Assembly (NCBI RefSeq): GCF_009730915.1
Contig: NC_052489.1
Coordinates: 28,203,916-28,267,915, forward strand
Direction: 5' to 3'
Length of the DNA stretch: 64,000 bases
Source: Dioscorea cayenensis subsp. rotundata
Taxonomy: Eukaryota > Streptophyta > Magnoliopsida > Dioscoreales > Dioscoreaceae
Both the position numbers and the translations under genes were made by a program. The notes under the pieces are model-generated. The model saw only the letters and a list, made by a program, of their open reading frames with translations, was not told the origin of the DNA and made no database searches. Below, piece after piece: positions 53,195-64,000 of this stretch (the first letter of the stretch is position 1; each line of letters starts with the position of its first letter).

Positions 53195-54396
53195 CGCCGG
53201 TGTTATCCCTAGAGAGAGAAAAGAGATCGAAACCAAAGCGAGAGGAAAGAGAGAGAGAATGGCCAAGCTCGCGGGTTGCCTTCTTAAAACGAGGAGGCGG
53301 CTCAAAGAAAAGGTTTGATCTTGTCCGTCCGATAACTAGATTGAATGATCTCAACCGTTGATTAGGCACGAGGGGTAAGGTTGACCAAATCCCCCTCACG
53401 ATTGAGATGAGATGAGAAAGAGCGGTGATGTTTCCATATAAAAACAACTCTTTTTTGTCATATTTTTCACTCCTTCCGCGTTTTCCGACCGTTGGATCTC
53501 CGCTCCCTCTCATCTTTACCATCTCGCCCCTAGTTTCCATTTTCAGTTTGACGTTTTTGTCAATACCTCCCTGAATTTTTTTCTTATATATATATATATA
53601 TATATATATATCACACTACACTACTCCACAGCTACTGATATATTGATATATATTTAATTTTAAATTTTGGTTTTATATAAATATTGTTTAAAAAAATATA
53701 TATATATATATGTCATAAATATTGTTTGGTTCTTCATTATGGAAAATCAACTGCAATAGGAGTTGAATGCAAATATGAAAGATTTGAAGGAGGGATTTGC
53801 AAATACCAAAATTCATAAACGGTTGGGTTGAATTCCAAATTTCCAATCCTTGATTGGTTGCTTTAATAAAAGAAGAGTAGTTTGTTTAATGATATATATA
53901 CATTGATTCAAAGTTTAGATATTTCTTCCATTTTTTGAGCACGTCAACTTGCATTAATTATAACCTTTAGATGTCTAATTAATTTAAGACAAAAACTTAT
54001 CAGAACAAACCGTGCATTACCAAATGACAATATATATATTTGGTACAAAAGGACCCAGGCATTAATTGTTTTGTTTGGTAGAGTTGAATTTTCATCAATT
54101 TATTCCAATTATTTATTCATAAAAAATGTTTGTTAATTACATTTCTATCTTGCTTGTTATGCACAAAGAAATAAAACAAGTGTCCGTGTGTGTGTCTGTA
54201 TTTATACTTACAATTGAGATTAATGAGAACCAAAAATAATTAATTACCATATTGAGCTTACAGCATTAATTAATTAATTAGTTTAAGATCAAGAACCCAA
54301 AACCATGCATGGTTAAGAAGAAAACTAGCTAATTACCATATATATATATATATATATCAAGCTTAAAATTAAAGGATGATCTTGAACTCATGAGTC
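53195..54396. other. RBP45 promoter side and decayed CEP upstream region
   Basis: 53195-53560 is the RBP45 leader and promoter. An (AT)n run lies at about 53585-53611. From about 53905 to 54345 the text parallels 57150-57770 and leads into the CEP relic at 54397. No gene seen. Confidence 0.55.
53905..54345 (+). repeat. Diverged direct duplicate, copy 1 (CEP upstream region)
   Basis: Shares with 57150-57770 the ordered blocks ttgattcaaagtt, acttgcattaatta, cagaacaaacc, attaattgttttgtttggta, tcaatttattc and accatgcatggt followed by ctagctaatta. Indels separate the blocks. Copy 1 continues into the CEP relic; copy 2 continues into the Copia LTR at 57775. Confidence 0.65.
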
Positions 54397-54512
54397 ATGA
54401 CTTTGGCCAAGCATTCTTACACTTATGCTCATCCATGCTCTTAAAATCAAACCATTTATAAAAGAAGGAACTTGAGGCTAGAGAGCATCATCATGTTGTG
54501 CATGAGAGATGA
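54397..54512 (+). pseudogene. CEP gene relic, plus-strand arm
   Basis: Aligns with the start of the CEP gene at 98-235: tttggccaagcattcttacac against atggctaagcattcctacac, then, after a gap, agaaggaacttgaggctaga, which is nearly identical to the CEP gene at about 187-206. The initiator is damaged, the signal-peptide part has lost bases and stops appear. The CEP-domain part is absent. It pairs with the inverted relic at 54528-54620. Confidence 0.78.
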
Positions 54513-54527
54513 TCACTAAACTTAATT

Positions 54528-54620
54528 AATGATACTCTTTAGTCTCAAGTTCCCTCCCTTAATTACATGCATGATAAGAAGAGCATGAGTGTAAGAATGC
54601 TTGGCCATTGCCATGAGTAG
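54528..54620 (-). pseudogene. CEP gene relic, minus-strand arm
   Basis: On the minus strand this reads atggcaatggccaagcattc and on through a damaged signal-peptide coding region to gggaacttgagactaaagag. That parallels the CEP gene start (Met-Ala-Met-Ala-Lys-His-Ser-Tyr-Thr) and its KGRNLRLEN segment. It is frame-broken and has no CEP domain. With 54397-54512 it forms an inverted repeat with a loop of about 35 nt. Confidence 0.75.
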
Positions 54621-55760
54621 ACAAGAGAGATTAATAGAGACTTAAGAAGGAAGAAGAAGAAGAAGAAGAAGATGGGATGGGCTTTCAGTACCTTGATCAA
54701 GGGTGTATATATAAGGTGATGAAGGGGATGCTTGGCTTGCACCAATTAAGTAAAGTGAGAAAAACAAAGACATTATAAGAGCACCGGTTGTGATACATAC
54801 ATAAATTAACAATGAGGATTAGATATACTATAGAAATAAGGGAAGAAACACAGTAGTGGTTAAACCAAGGATTTCATTAAGTAAAGCAAATATATATAGT
54901 TATTTATTAAGCCACTTGGATATATATATATATAATGGTAAGCATAAGCATAAGCATAAATAGAGAAGACTAATAAAGCACCACCAAAAGAATAAGTTGA
55001 ACGTTAGTCTTTGTTAAGTATTTTTTCCAAAGAAGATGAGCTAAAAAGCAAATCAGAAGAAAGATAAGGCAGTGAAGAGAAGATTCTCAATAAATACTTG
55101 ATATTGGATGTCATGACTAGGATGGCACTAATAGTTTCCATCTCCCGTTTGCTATTTGCCAGAACTAAGAATAAAAAAAGGAAAAACAATAATCACAAGA
55201 ATGAAGGATGATTTGCAAGTAAGAATGATGATTTTGTATACATGAAGATGAAGATGAAGATGAAGATGGGACGATGCTAAGTGTAAGACTCTCTGATTTT
55301 TTTTATGCATATATAAGTGAATATTAATAATACATCAATTGAATATGTTTTTTTTTTTCTGCCAAAGATGCAGATAATGAGAAATCTTACATTGAGAAAC
55401 CCTTTTCTTTTCATAGTGTATCTATAAAAGCAGTCAAAGATATAAGCTATTATTTTATTTTTCTTTAATTAAAATAAATAAACCACCAACAATATATTAA
55501 GGCAAAGAAGAAAACATGCGGAGAAAGTCTTGATGTAAAAGCCAGCAAACAATATTTATGATATTGCAAGAATAAAAAGCAGTTTGAAAACAATCGCATC
55601 AACATTTACATAAAACCTCACTGTTTTTTTAATAAATTACAGTATTTTTCCTTTAACTCAATACATTAATGGTTCGGTTTTTATAATTATTAATATTTTT
55701 GTAGGGGACTTGTGCTTTTAAAAATGTCATGTGTTTAGAAGTAATCTAGCTGGTTTTTAA

Positions 55761-56477
55761 GGGTGTGTTTGTTTGGGTATATTTGGTTTTACGTGTAAAA
55801 CCAAATACTTTACTATATAAAATTTATTATTTGTTTGAGTGTATTTGCAAACCCTGATATAATTGGGATTACATTACAATAGCTTTTTTGGTGTATTTGG
55901 TTTTACACCCAAATTGGGCGTAAAACCAAATTCCAGGAGTTGAAAACCAATGTATATATATACATACATGCATAGATGCACACACACATACACATACACA
56001 TACATATACATTTATATATTTATATAAACATATACATGTATTTTTACACATATACATATACATACTTATATACATATATGTATGTATATACACATATATA
56101 TATACTTATACATACATATATATACTTATATACATATATGTATATACATATATATATACATGCATGTACTTATACAGGTATATATACTCATATACATATA
56201 TGCATATATATATACACATATAAACATATATTTATACATATATATATTCATATACATATATGTATATATACACACATATACACATGCATTTTCCAATTAC
56301 AGATTTACAAATCTTTTCAAACAAACATAAAATTTTTATAATACGATGATATTTCGCTTACATCACAACACAAACACAAGATTTGACTCGCATCGTATTT
56401 TGAAAACCAAGTTTTCTAATTACATTTGAATTAGAAATCCAATCTGCATTTAGAATTACATCCAAACTAAACGGCCC
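55761..56477. mobile_element. MITE-like element interrupted by a microsatellite
   Basis: The ends are inverted: left gggtgtgtttgtttgggtat, right (reverse complement) gggccgtttagtttggatgt. Inner arms carry repeated ggttttac / gtaaaacc and aattacatt motifs. The middle (about 55951-56290) is a 340-bp (TATACA)n-type expansion. I found no clear target-site duplication. Confidence 0.5.
55951..56290. repeat. Complex (TATACA)n microsatellite
   Basis: Alternating tatacatatatg, cacatacaca and catacttata units over about 340 bp. Reading it as protein gives only Tyr/Ile/His repeats, so the ORFs here are artefacts. Confidence 0.9.
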
Positions 56478-57149
56478 ACTTCAGACTAAATTTTCAGTTT
56501 AAAAATCATTTATACATATACTTTTAGAATAATTAAAAATTACTTAATATCTTTTAATATGATCAGCATGTTTATATAGAGACATTCTTTTCATTTTATT
56601 AGGTCATATCAACTATCTCAACAATATTAGAGATAGAAGCTGTTAGTTAGAAAGAGAGAAAAATGAAATACATTAATTTGATAGAATTAGAAAACAGAGA
56701 GAGAAGAGATGAATATTTTAACGGTTAAAAGTTTTAAATGCAACAAAACATAATTTTATTAGTATTATGTAGAAAAAATGAAATTTATGGAATATGCACG
56801 AAATAGCAATAAAGCTTTTCCAAATATTTCTAATTTATGGTCTAATTAAAAAACATGTTGTTTTTAACATAAGAATTGCTAGAAGTAAAAATTCGAGAAA
56901 AGAAATCAATTGTATGAAATACTCAAGAAATTATGCGGGTATATATATATATCTTTAATTTTCTCAAATATTTATCATGTATATGTTTTTAAAATTATGG
57001 AGAATTTTTAGTCATGATTATATTCTAGTTTTAGTACACCACGTTAACTTTTCAAATATCTCTCCACCTTTCAATAGAACTTTGAGAGAGGAGCATAACT
57101 GTTCTCAATGGTCTTGCATTTGGAAGAGAATTGTTTAATGATGGGCACT

Positions 57150-57770
57150 GATTCAAAGTTGAGATTTTTTAATTTTCTTTCAAACTTGCATTAATTAGAA
57201 TCTTTGAATGCGATCTCGTTTAAGACCAAAATAATCAGAACAAACCACCAAATGAACATAATTGGATATTTATTAATGTTGAGTTGATATGGATTAGAAT
57301 TGCTTGGAGCGGGGCAATAATTGTTTTGTTTGGTACTGAATGAAAATTAGAGTTTGCACTTTTATCATTGCAATTTATTAAACCCATATCATGAGTATTA
57401 TAACTATTTCAATTTATTCTAAATATTTATTTTATTATTGTTAATTACCGGTGTTGTTGTCTTGTTGATATGCATAGAGATAAAACAACAAATATATATT
57501 GCCTATATATATTCTATTGATCAACTCTAACGAAACATATAGAGATAAACAATTATTGTATTTAGTGTAGGGAGTTGTTACTTAAATAGTTATAAAAACA
57601 ATTTAAAATCTAACTTTTGTGCTGATAGTATTATTAAACACATGAGCGCTTGTCTTTTTATCAACCACACAAAAGTGAATATATACTTTCCTGGCAAGAT
57701 TGAGAGACCCAAGATAATTAACATGCTCGTACCATGCATGGTCGAGAAGGCAACTAGCTAATTACTATAT
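57150..57770 (+). repeat. Diverged direct duplicate, copy 2 (CEP upstream region)
   Basis: Second copy of the block at 53905-54345. It stops immediately before the Copia LTR at 57775, where a CEP-like gene would be expected by analogy with copy 1. Confidence 0.62.
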
Positions 57771-57774
57771 ATAT

Positions 57775-58125
57775 TGTTATGCCAAACACAACAAACAAAG
57801 TATAATAATAATAGCATTGCGCAGTTATGTGCTAGGTCTATAGCGGCCCTGCGCTCCACGAAAGTGAGAGAGAGAGATAGAGATTCTTAATCTTCTATTT
57901 CGAGAGTACTCATAGAGATGACGATAAAGATCTCTATATATCCGAATTAAAATAAAATAATATAACACATAATGGGATCGATTCTTGCTGGGCAAACTCT
58001 AAGGCAAAACCCACCATAGATCTTCATTGAATTTTCTAATAATTTAGATGAACTCTCTAAATTCGAGATTCAGTCATAATTTAGACCCGATTACATCACA
58101 ATGTCGAATTCAAGGCATCTCAACA
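57775..58125 (-). repeat. 3' LTR of the second Copia element
   Basis: On the minus strand it begins TGTTGAGATGCC and ends GGCATAACA, directly after the polypurine tract. It is unrelated in sequence to the LTRs of the first element. No partner LTR lies in this window. Confidence 0.7.
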
Positions 58126-58869
58126 AATCTCCACCTTGACTCTCAATTTTTCCCATGCATCGGTAAAACTAAAGAACATCCCCGCCATCCACTCAGAAAG
58201 ACTCCTTGTGTCTGTGCGGATATTCAGCAAGTCCAAGCTATGTCGACGAAACTTTTCTCGTAGGTAAAAGGCTTCATCAACATATTCATTGGATTGTTTG
58301 TTGTGGCTATTTTCTCTATGGAAAGCCGCTTTGTCTTCAATAACATCGAATGATATTCAACATGACATCAATATGCTTTGATCTTTCATGATGAGATCGT
58401 GCATTCTTTGCCAAGTTTCAATGCGTCTCGACTATCACACAATAAATAATCTAGATGCTCTTCACATTCAAGCCTAAACTATCAACAAGACTACGTAACT
58501 ACAATGTCTTCCTTCACCTTTCTATCACAGACCGGTATTTATTGTAGATTTAACGATTTTTCAACTCATCTTGTAGCGACGCGGTTCATCAGCGTGCCTC
58601 GCCCGCTGATGCACATTACTCATGCAGTCCGCTCTCATGATAGCTTGATGATTTTTACTCTAAAAGCCTTTCTTCCCTTTGTTCTTCTTCTGCACACTGT
58701 TTGGCCGAACCCTTCTCTCATCCTGTGTAACGTCCTTTCCAGTGAGGTGAACCAAGTGTCCTTTCCCTTACACTCACTCTTGAACTTGGTAGCTTTGGAC
58801 TTTAATGCGTTTTATACCGTATTTTCGTGTTTTAGATAAACCTACTCTCTACTCCATGGATTTAGTTGT
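57775..58869 (-). mobile_element. Second Ty1/Copia element, truncated by the assembly gap
   Basis: A 351-bp LTR (57775-58125) starts TG and ends CA. It is preceded on the minus strand by the polypurine tract aaggtggagatt, then by a decayed RNase H tail at about 58480-58180 with pieces readable as CDSRDALKLGKEC, SKHIDVMLNIIR, NNPMNMLMKPF and LDLLNI in shifting frames. The part from 58500 to the gap is not recognised. The rest of the element would lie in or beyond the gap. Confidence 0.72.
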
Positions 58870-59869
58870 NNNNNNNNNNNNNNNNNNNNNNNNNNNNNNN
58901 NNNNNNNNNNNNNNNNNNNNNNNNNNNNNNNNNNNNNNNNNNNNNNNNNNNNNNNNNNNNNNNNNNNNNNNNNNNNNNNNNNNNNNNNNNNNNNNNNNNN
59001 NNNNNNNNNNNNNNNNNNNNNNNNNNNNNNNNNNNNNNNNNNNNNNNNNNNNNNNNNNNNNNNNNNNNNNNNNNNNNNNNNNNNNNNNNNNNNNNNNNNN
59101 NNNNNNNNNNNNNNNNNNNNNNNNNNNNNNNNNNNNNNNNNNNNNNNNNNNNNNNNNNNNNNNNNNNNNNNNNNNNNNNNNNNNNNNNNNNNNNNNNNNN
59201 NNNNNNNNNNNNNNNNNNNNNNNNNNNNNNNNNNNNNNNNNNNNNNNNNNNNNNNNNNNNNNNNNNNNNNNNNNNNNNNNNNNNNNNNNNNNNNNNNNNN
59301 NNNNNNNNNNNNNNNNNNNNNNNNNNNNNNNNNNNNNNNNNNNNNNNNNNNNNNNNNNNNNNNNNNNNNNNNNNNNNNNNNNNNNNNNNNNNNNNNNNNN
59401 NNNNNNNNNNNNNNNNNNNNNNNNNNNNNNNNNNNNNNNNNNNNNNNNNNNNNNNNNNNNNNNNNNNNNNNNNNNNNNNNNNNNNNNNNNNNNNNNNNNN
59501 NNNNNNNNNNNNNNNNNNNNNNNNNNNNNNNNNNNNNNNNNNNNNNNNNNNNNNNNNNNNNNNNNNNNNNNNNNNNNNNNNNNNNNNNNNNNNNNNNNNN
59601 NNNNNNNNNNNNNNNNNNNNNNNNNNNNNNNNNNNNNNNNNNNNNNNNNNNNNNNNNNNNNNNNNNNNNNNNNNNNNNNNNNNNNNNNNNNNNNNNNNNN
59701 NNNNNNNNNNNNNNNNNNNNNNNNNNNNNNNNNNNNNNNNNNNNNNNNNNNNNNNNNNNNNNNNNNNNNNNNNNNNNNNNNNNNNNNNNNNNNNNNNNNN
59801 NNNNNNNNNNNNNNNNNNNNNNNNNNNNNNNNNNNNNNNNNNNNNNNNNNNNNNNNNNNNNNNNNNNNN
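58870..59869. other. Assembly gap, exactly 1000 N
   Basis: A placeholder gap of 1000 N between the truncated Copia element and the inner end of the right MADS arm. Confidence 0.99.
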
Positions 59870-61066
59870 ATGGAATTATTTAAATTTTGTGCCACCAGTA
59901 ATGTTATGGAGTCAAACAACTTCCGACTGATGTAAATTCTTTGGATTAATTTAATCATACTACGCTATGTATATATATGTATTGAATACTCACGTTAGTG
60001 TGGTTGTGATGGGTTTATACATTTTATGATTGGGCTTTTTGGACCATGGCCCATGAGAGTCACCATCAGTTTAAATTAACGTTATATATTAAGGTGTTGG
60101 AGATAAATGAACAATTTGGATATTTATGATGTTATTAAAAAGGCATTTTATATTGCATATATGATTCCCCATGTCCGATCCTCATCACTGCCCAGGAAAT
60201 ATAATTAATGATATTAAATTTTTCAAGAGAAATATATGTTTGTTTTGATAGTTCCAAACCTCTACCATACCAATTAAAAGCATAAAGAACATGAATTTAA
60301 GTAGAATAAAGACTCTCAATTAAAACCTATTTTAAATTCATCAAATTTAAAAATAAAAATAAGTAAAAATTATTTTTGACCATTTAATTATATGATCCAC
60401 TGCCTGCCCCTGTTACGACTCTCTCTGGGTGATGGATAAACCACGGGCAATTAATAGAAAAATCAGTACAAACATCAACAACCACTAGGTGTAGTACGAA
60501 ACAAATAAAAAAAATACAACAAACAAGATAAAACAAGGCCCCCAACCCAGATACAACAAACAAGATAAAACTAAACCCCCAACCCATGAATGGGCAAATA
60601 GAAGAGGGGTAAAACCCATGAATGAGACATCCTTATCCACTTTGTAATATTCGCCTTTGAGTTATGGAGACAGATACATGCTTTCATATTACAAATCAAA
60701 AGACAATATAATCCAAGCTCTCTTTATTAATTACCAGCATAAATATCCTTCAATCTTTGGACCTACAATACTCTGCATGGAGACAATAGCTTTTAACTTC
60801 TAAAATTTTATGAAAGTGGATAAATCACACTTTATACAAACAACAAACCAAATACAGAAAAAGATAGCTTTTTAACTTTTTGGATACATATATCCTTTAA
60901 CAAAGAACATCATTTATATATATATATATATATATTGAACTTTTGGATACACATTTTCAACAAAGAACATCATTTTATATATATATATATATATATAGAA
61001 CTTTTGGATACACATTTTCTAATACAAGAACACTCATCTTTTAACAAAGAACATCATTTCATTACT

Positions 61067-61097
<31 letters not shown>

Positions 61098-63367
61098 AGT
61101 TGGCAGAAGAACAGACAAATATGAGTCCTTTTTTGAAATAAAAGACAAGCAATATTTTATATTTAGTATATATAAGTGCACATACATACAGATATGTTGA
61201 TGATGATGATGAGTTCACTGCTTATCCATCTTTCAATTCAATTTTATTCAGAAATAAATAAACAAAAACAAGAACCATTCAATTTCATGGTAGCAAGATT
61301 GCCACTTAAAAAGGAGAGATTCAATGACAGACATGTTTCATGGGCAACAGTGATGCCCAGGTTGTCATCAACTCATGAAACAAACTTTTTATTCCAAAAT
61401 GTAGGACCATCTGAGCATTCGCACAACTGGAAAGTCAACAAATTACATGCTCCACTTAAAAATCTCAAAGCTTTCATTAATCACTGTTAAGAACTTAAGG
61501 ACATACCCATGCATTGCATGCTGTTTGTTCTTCACTCCCAGTGATCAGAGCTTGGTAGCCTTCAAAAACAAATTATAAAAAAAAAGAGAAGAAGATAAAC
61601 ACATCACTACTTGATAATTTTCTTATTTTCCAAAACCTGTACTCCAGTTCTATATATAGAAAGCAAAAGGGGCTTTCAATGATTGACAAGCTCTTACCCA
61701 AGTTTAAGTGATGTATCAGAGGGTTGATCACAATGTTCTGGAACTGATTCAGAGGAACATTGGACATCTTCATGGAAACCATTCATTGGGTCATGATCAA
61801 TCACAGCCTGCTTCTCAACCATGCACATCTCCTCCATCTATTTAATTCTTCAAACTCCATGTTATAGCATTTCTTTATACATATAACAATGCATGCATGC
61901 ATGCACACTCATTATAAATCAAGCAAAAGAAATAAACACAGAAAGACCTTTTCTTTCAGCCTCTTATTTTCCTCCAGCAATTGCATTCCCTTCAATATGG
62001 CAGACAATCAATACATACATAGATACTTAATTTAAAGGAAAACCAAAGAGAATAAGAAATAAGAGCATTAAGAGAAACTTATATTTGTCACCTTTTGTTG
62101 GAGGCTATTTAACTCTTCCATTATTTGTTGTCCCTGAAAACAGATGGTTATTAGAAAATATTTGGATAATGTAAATGTGCATTATTAGAAAGAGAGAAAA
62201 AACATAGTCATATTAACAACAGAGACTATCAATATTGCTAAGGGGAAGTAACAACTATATAAAGCAATAATGTAATTATATAAATACTCATATAAAGTAA
62301 TTAATATCATGTACATATACCTTTCTTTCAATCACACGAGCTAATCCAATATCAATTGTTCTCTCAAGATGCACTAACTCCTCCAAAGTTAATCCCTGGA
62401 GGTCTTCCCCTCTCATTTGTCTGCAATGGCTTAAAGCATTATAGTTCCCCACATAAAATTATAAATTGATGATTGTTAATTTATACCAAAATAATATGAA
62501 AGAACTAATTAACCTCAATTGGCGAAGTTGATCAGCATAATCTTTCATCAAAGCTGCATAGCCACTGTTGTTTTTCTAAAGAAATAAAATGAAATAAAAA
62601 AACAGTAACAATTCCATCTCATTTCAATAATTAGAAATGCAGGGAGACATTCTTATATATATAGTACAATATATGGTACAATACAATGAAGAAAATCATA
62701 ATTAGTCTTCAAACATATTAAATTACCGCATATATATATATATATATATATTTGAATTTCTTTCAAAGATTAATTCAAGACTTTCATGTTTCCAATGTGG
62801 TTTGATTTTTCTCATTATTCTTTACAACATATATATTCTGTTTTTTTTTACCCTCTATGATCGTATGATATTATAAGCATGGATTGCGAGTCTAAACACT
62901 CAATCAATGCATTCAAGAACGTATATATATATATATATATATGAACTTGGACTTACTAAGACACAATATAATGGCCCACAAAAATATCATGCTTTTATAA
63001 GTTACTAAAACAAACTGCGTTCCTTCTATTTCAAATAAACTTATATATGTTCTCCGCTCAAGATTAATCTGTTCATTTGACTCGGTTTTAATGAAAAAAA
63101 TGCGCAACGCATACATACGCACATAGATATAACCTATATACAAAGTAATTGATATAGGACTCTTAATTTATTTTGTCATGTAACATGTTTGTCAGTTGTA
63201 ATTATTCATCTCACCTTTGAAAATATATTAGCAAGAAAATAAGCCCAAATTTTTTTGGGTCAATTTTCTTTCACTACCTCCGTCTTATTATAAGTATCCA
63301 CCTTAATCATTCATAAAGGGTAAAAAAAATAGTTAAAATTTAAAATTTTATGAACACTTTCAATCGA
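59870..63367 (-). repeat. Right arm of the inverted MADS duplication
   Basis: The reverse complement of this arm matches 8571-12128. It starts at the first base after the gap and extends to 63367, the exact partner of the first base of contig B. Beyond 63367 the sequence continues for another 630 bp with no counterpart in the window. Confidence 0.93.
61532..62575 (-). CDS. SVP-like MIKC MADS-box gene, exons 3-8, intact frame (right copy)
   Basis: Six exons on the minus strand: 62575-62514 (62 bp), 62420-62321 (100), 62133-62092 (42), 61989-61948 (42), 61837-61698 (140), 61559-61532 (28). The 62/100/42/42 lengths are exactly those of MIKC MADS genes. All phases join, giving 137 residues to the stop. 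They form the end of the I region, the K box (QMRGEDLQGL, LERTIDIGLARVIERK, GQQIMEELNSLQQK, GMQLLEENKRLKEK) and a C-terminus ending LKLGLPSSDHWE. K-box helices mediate dimer and tetramer formation with other MADS factors. The text fits the SVP/AGL24 clade, which regulates flowering time and bud dormancy. The MADS-domain exons are missing and should lie on the minus strand beyond 64000. The last-exon end LGLPSS-DHWE is well preserved. Confidence 0.87.
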
Positions 63368-64000
63368 TCTTGACGAGAACAATACATTTAAATAAATTAA
63401 TAAAGTTAAATTTAAATACATTAATAAGGTTAAATTAATTATGTGGATGAGTAATCTGAGACATGGAAAACTTTTAGAATAGTCATTTATATTTTTTACT
63501 TGGCAACTAATTTTTATAGGTAAATTTGGGTTACTTTTCTTAAACAATATTAATAAAAACTATTACTTTATTAAATAGAATCTAAATAGTTAAATTTGGG
63601 ACTTAGTATTAATTAATAGAGATAAATATGATATATACAACCACGTAAATTATTAATCGATTTTAACACCTAATAGAATATGATATTGGCAACACAAAGA
63701 AATAGTTCCAAGGAGATAGTTGTCATAAAAAAAAAACTGTTATATGAATTTTTTTAAGATAAAAGGGCAAACTACATTAGGGGTGCATAGTGTGTGAAGT
63801 TAATATCTCAACACACCTGTGCTTTCACCCTATATGAGTTGAGGTTTAACCTATTTTTTTTAACAAGACATAAAAACCCTACACAAAATACCCGATGTTA
63901 ATAGACCAAAAGGTGATTTGGCCATATGAATCATTTCATTTGGTTTGGTTTTAATAAAAAAACTTTAAATTAACTTGTTACCAAAGTAGTTTAAATCTAT
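62576..64000. other. Intron or upstream DNA of the right MADS copy
   Basis: AT-rich with no recognised exon. The part to 63367 mirrors 8571-9364; 63368-64000 is unique in the window. A Stowaway-like border (ctacctccgtcttattataa) lies at about 63276-63296. Confidence 0.5.

Larger units (their letters stand above)
54625..57774. other. Gene-poor, repeat-rich spacer
   Basis: No gene recognised. It includes (AAG)n at about 54647-54672, (GATGAA)n at about 55242-55268, the MITE-like element at 55761-56477 and the second copy of the CEP upstream duplicate (57150-57770). Confidence 0.55.

Noticed and set aside
55869-56341. ORFs of 74-121 codons rich in Tyr, Ile and His
   Set aside because: Pure translation of the (TATACA)n microsatellite; no start context, domain or non-repetitive sequence.
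58504-58839. 111-codon plus-strand ORF next to the second gap
   Set aside because: It lies inside the truncated minus-strand Copia element, and I recognise no domain in it on either strand.

Overview
This is a nuclear window from a flowering plant. Split genes have GT-AG introns, the intergenic DNA is AT-rich with many (AT)n tracts, and Ty1/Copia, Mutator-like, LINE and MITE relics are present. The families (MIKC MADS box, MIZ1/DUF617, CEP peptide, CDPK-related kinase, P-class PPR, RBP45) are all plant ones. GC-rich first exons hint at a monocot, but I cannot fix the clade. Two runs of exactly 1000 N (7571-8570 and 58870-59869) are scaffold gaps, so the window is three contigs: A 1-7570, B 8571-58869 and C 59870-64000. 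Their order and orientation are open to doubt.

Contig A holds a small secreted-peptide gene of the CEP family (98-442) and a decayed minus-strand Copia retrotransposon (1474-7569) whose upstream LTR ends one base before the gap.

Contig B, left to right: the 3' part of an SVP-like MIKC MADS gene with single-base frame breaks (9365-10413); a MIZ1/DUF617 gene (12338-13108, minus); a broken NDR-kinase pseudogene with a tandemly duplicated upstream region (16335-18328); a 2.7-kb non-autonomous Mutator-like element with 420-bp internal tandem repeats (19127-21843); a phosphoglycerate-mutase-like gene (22858-25775); an intronless PPR gene (26150-28660); an 11-exon CDPK-related kinase (31907-37089); a 10-exon uroporphyrinogen III synthase (38420-44529, minus); a 6-exon RBP45-type RNA-binding protein (45745-53194, minus); decayed CEP-gene copies, two of them arranged as an inverted repeat (54397-54620); and a truncated second Copia element (57775-58869).

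Contig C carries, in inverted orientation, the same MADS 3' region, here with all exons in frame (61532-62575, minus). It overlaps the start of contig B and runs past it, as expected if it is an allelic or misplaced contig. A true inverted duplication is the alternative.

The genes are independent housekeeping and regulatory loci (tetrapyrrole synthesis, organelle RNA processing, calcium-kinase-family signalling, mRNA binding, root tropism, peptide hormone, flowering-type MADS factor). I see no operon or metabolic cluster. The most unusual structure is the CEP-derived hairpin at 54397-54620. Its 20-bp perfect stem matches the live CEP gene at 18 of 20 positions, so it is a candidate young small-RNA locus formed by inverted duplication.
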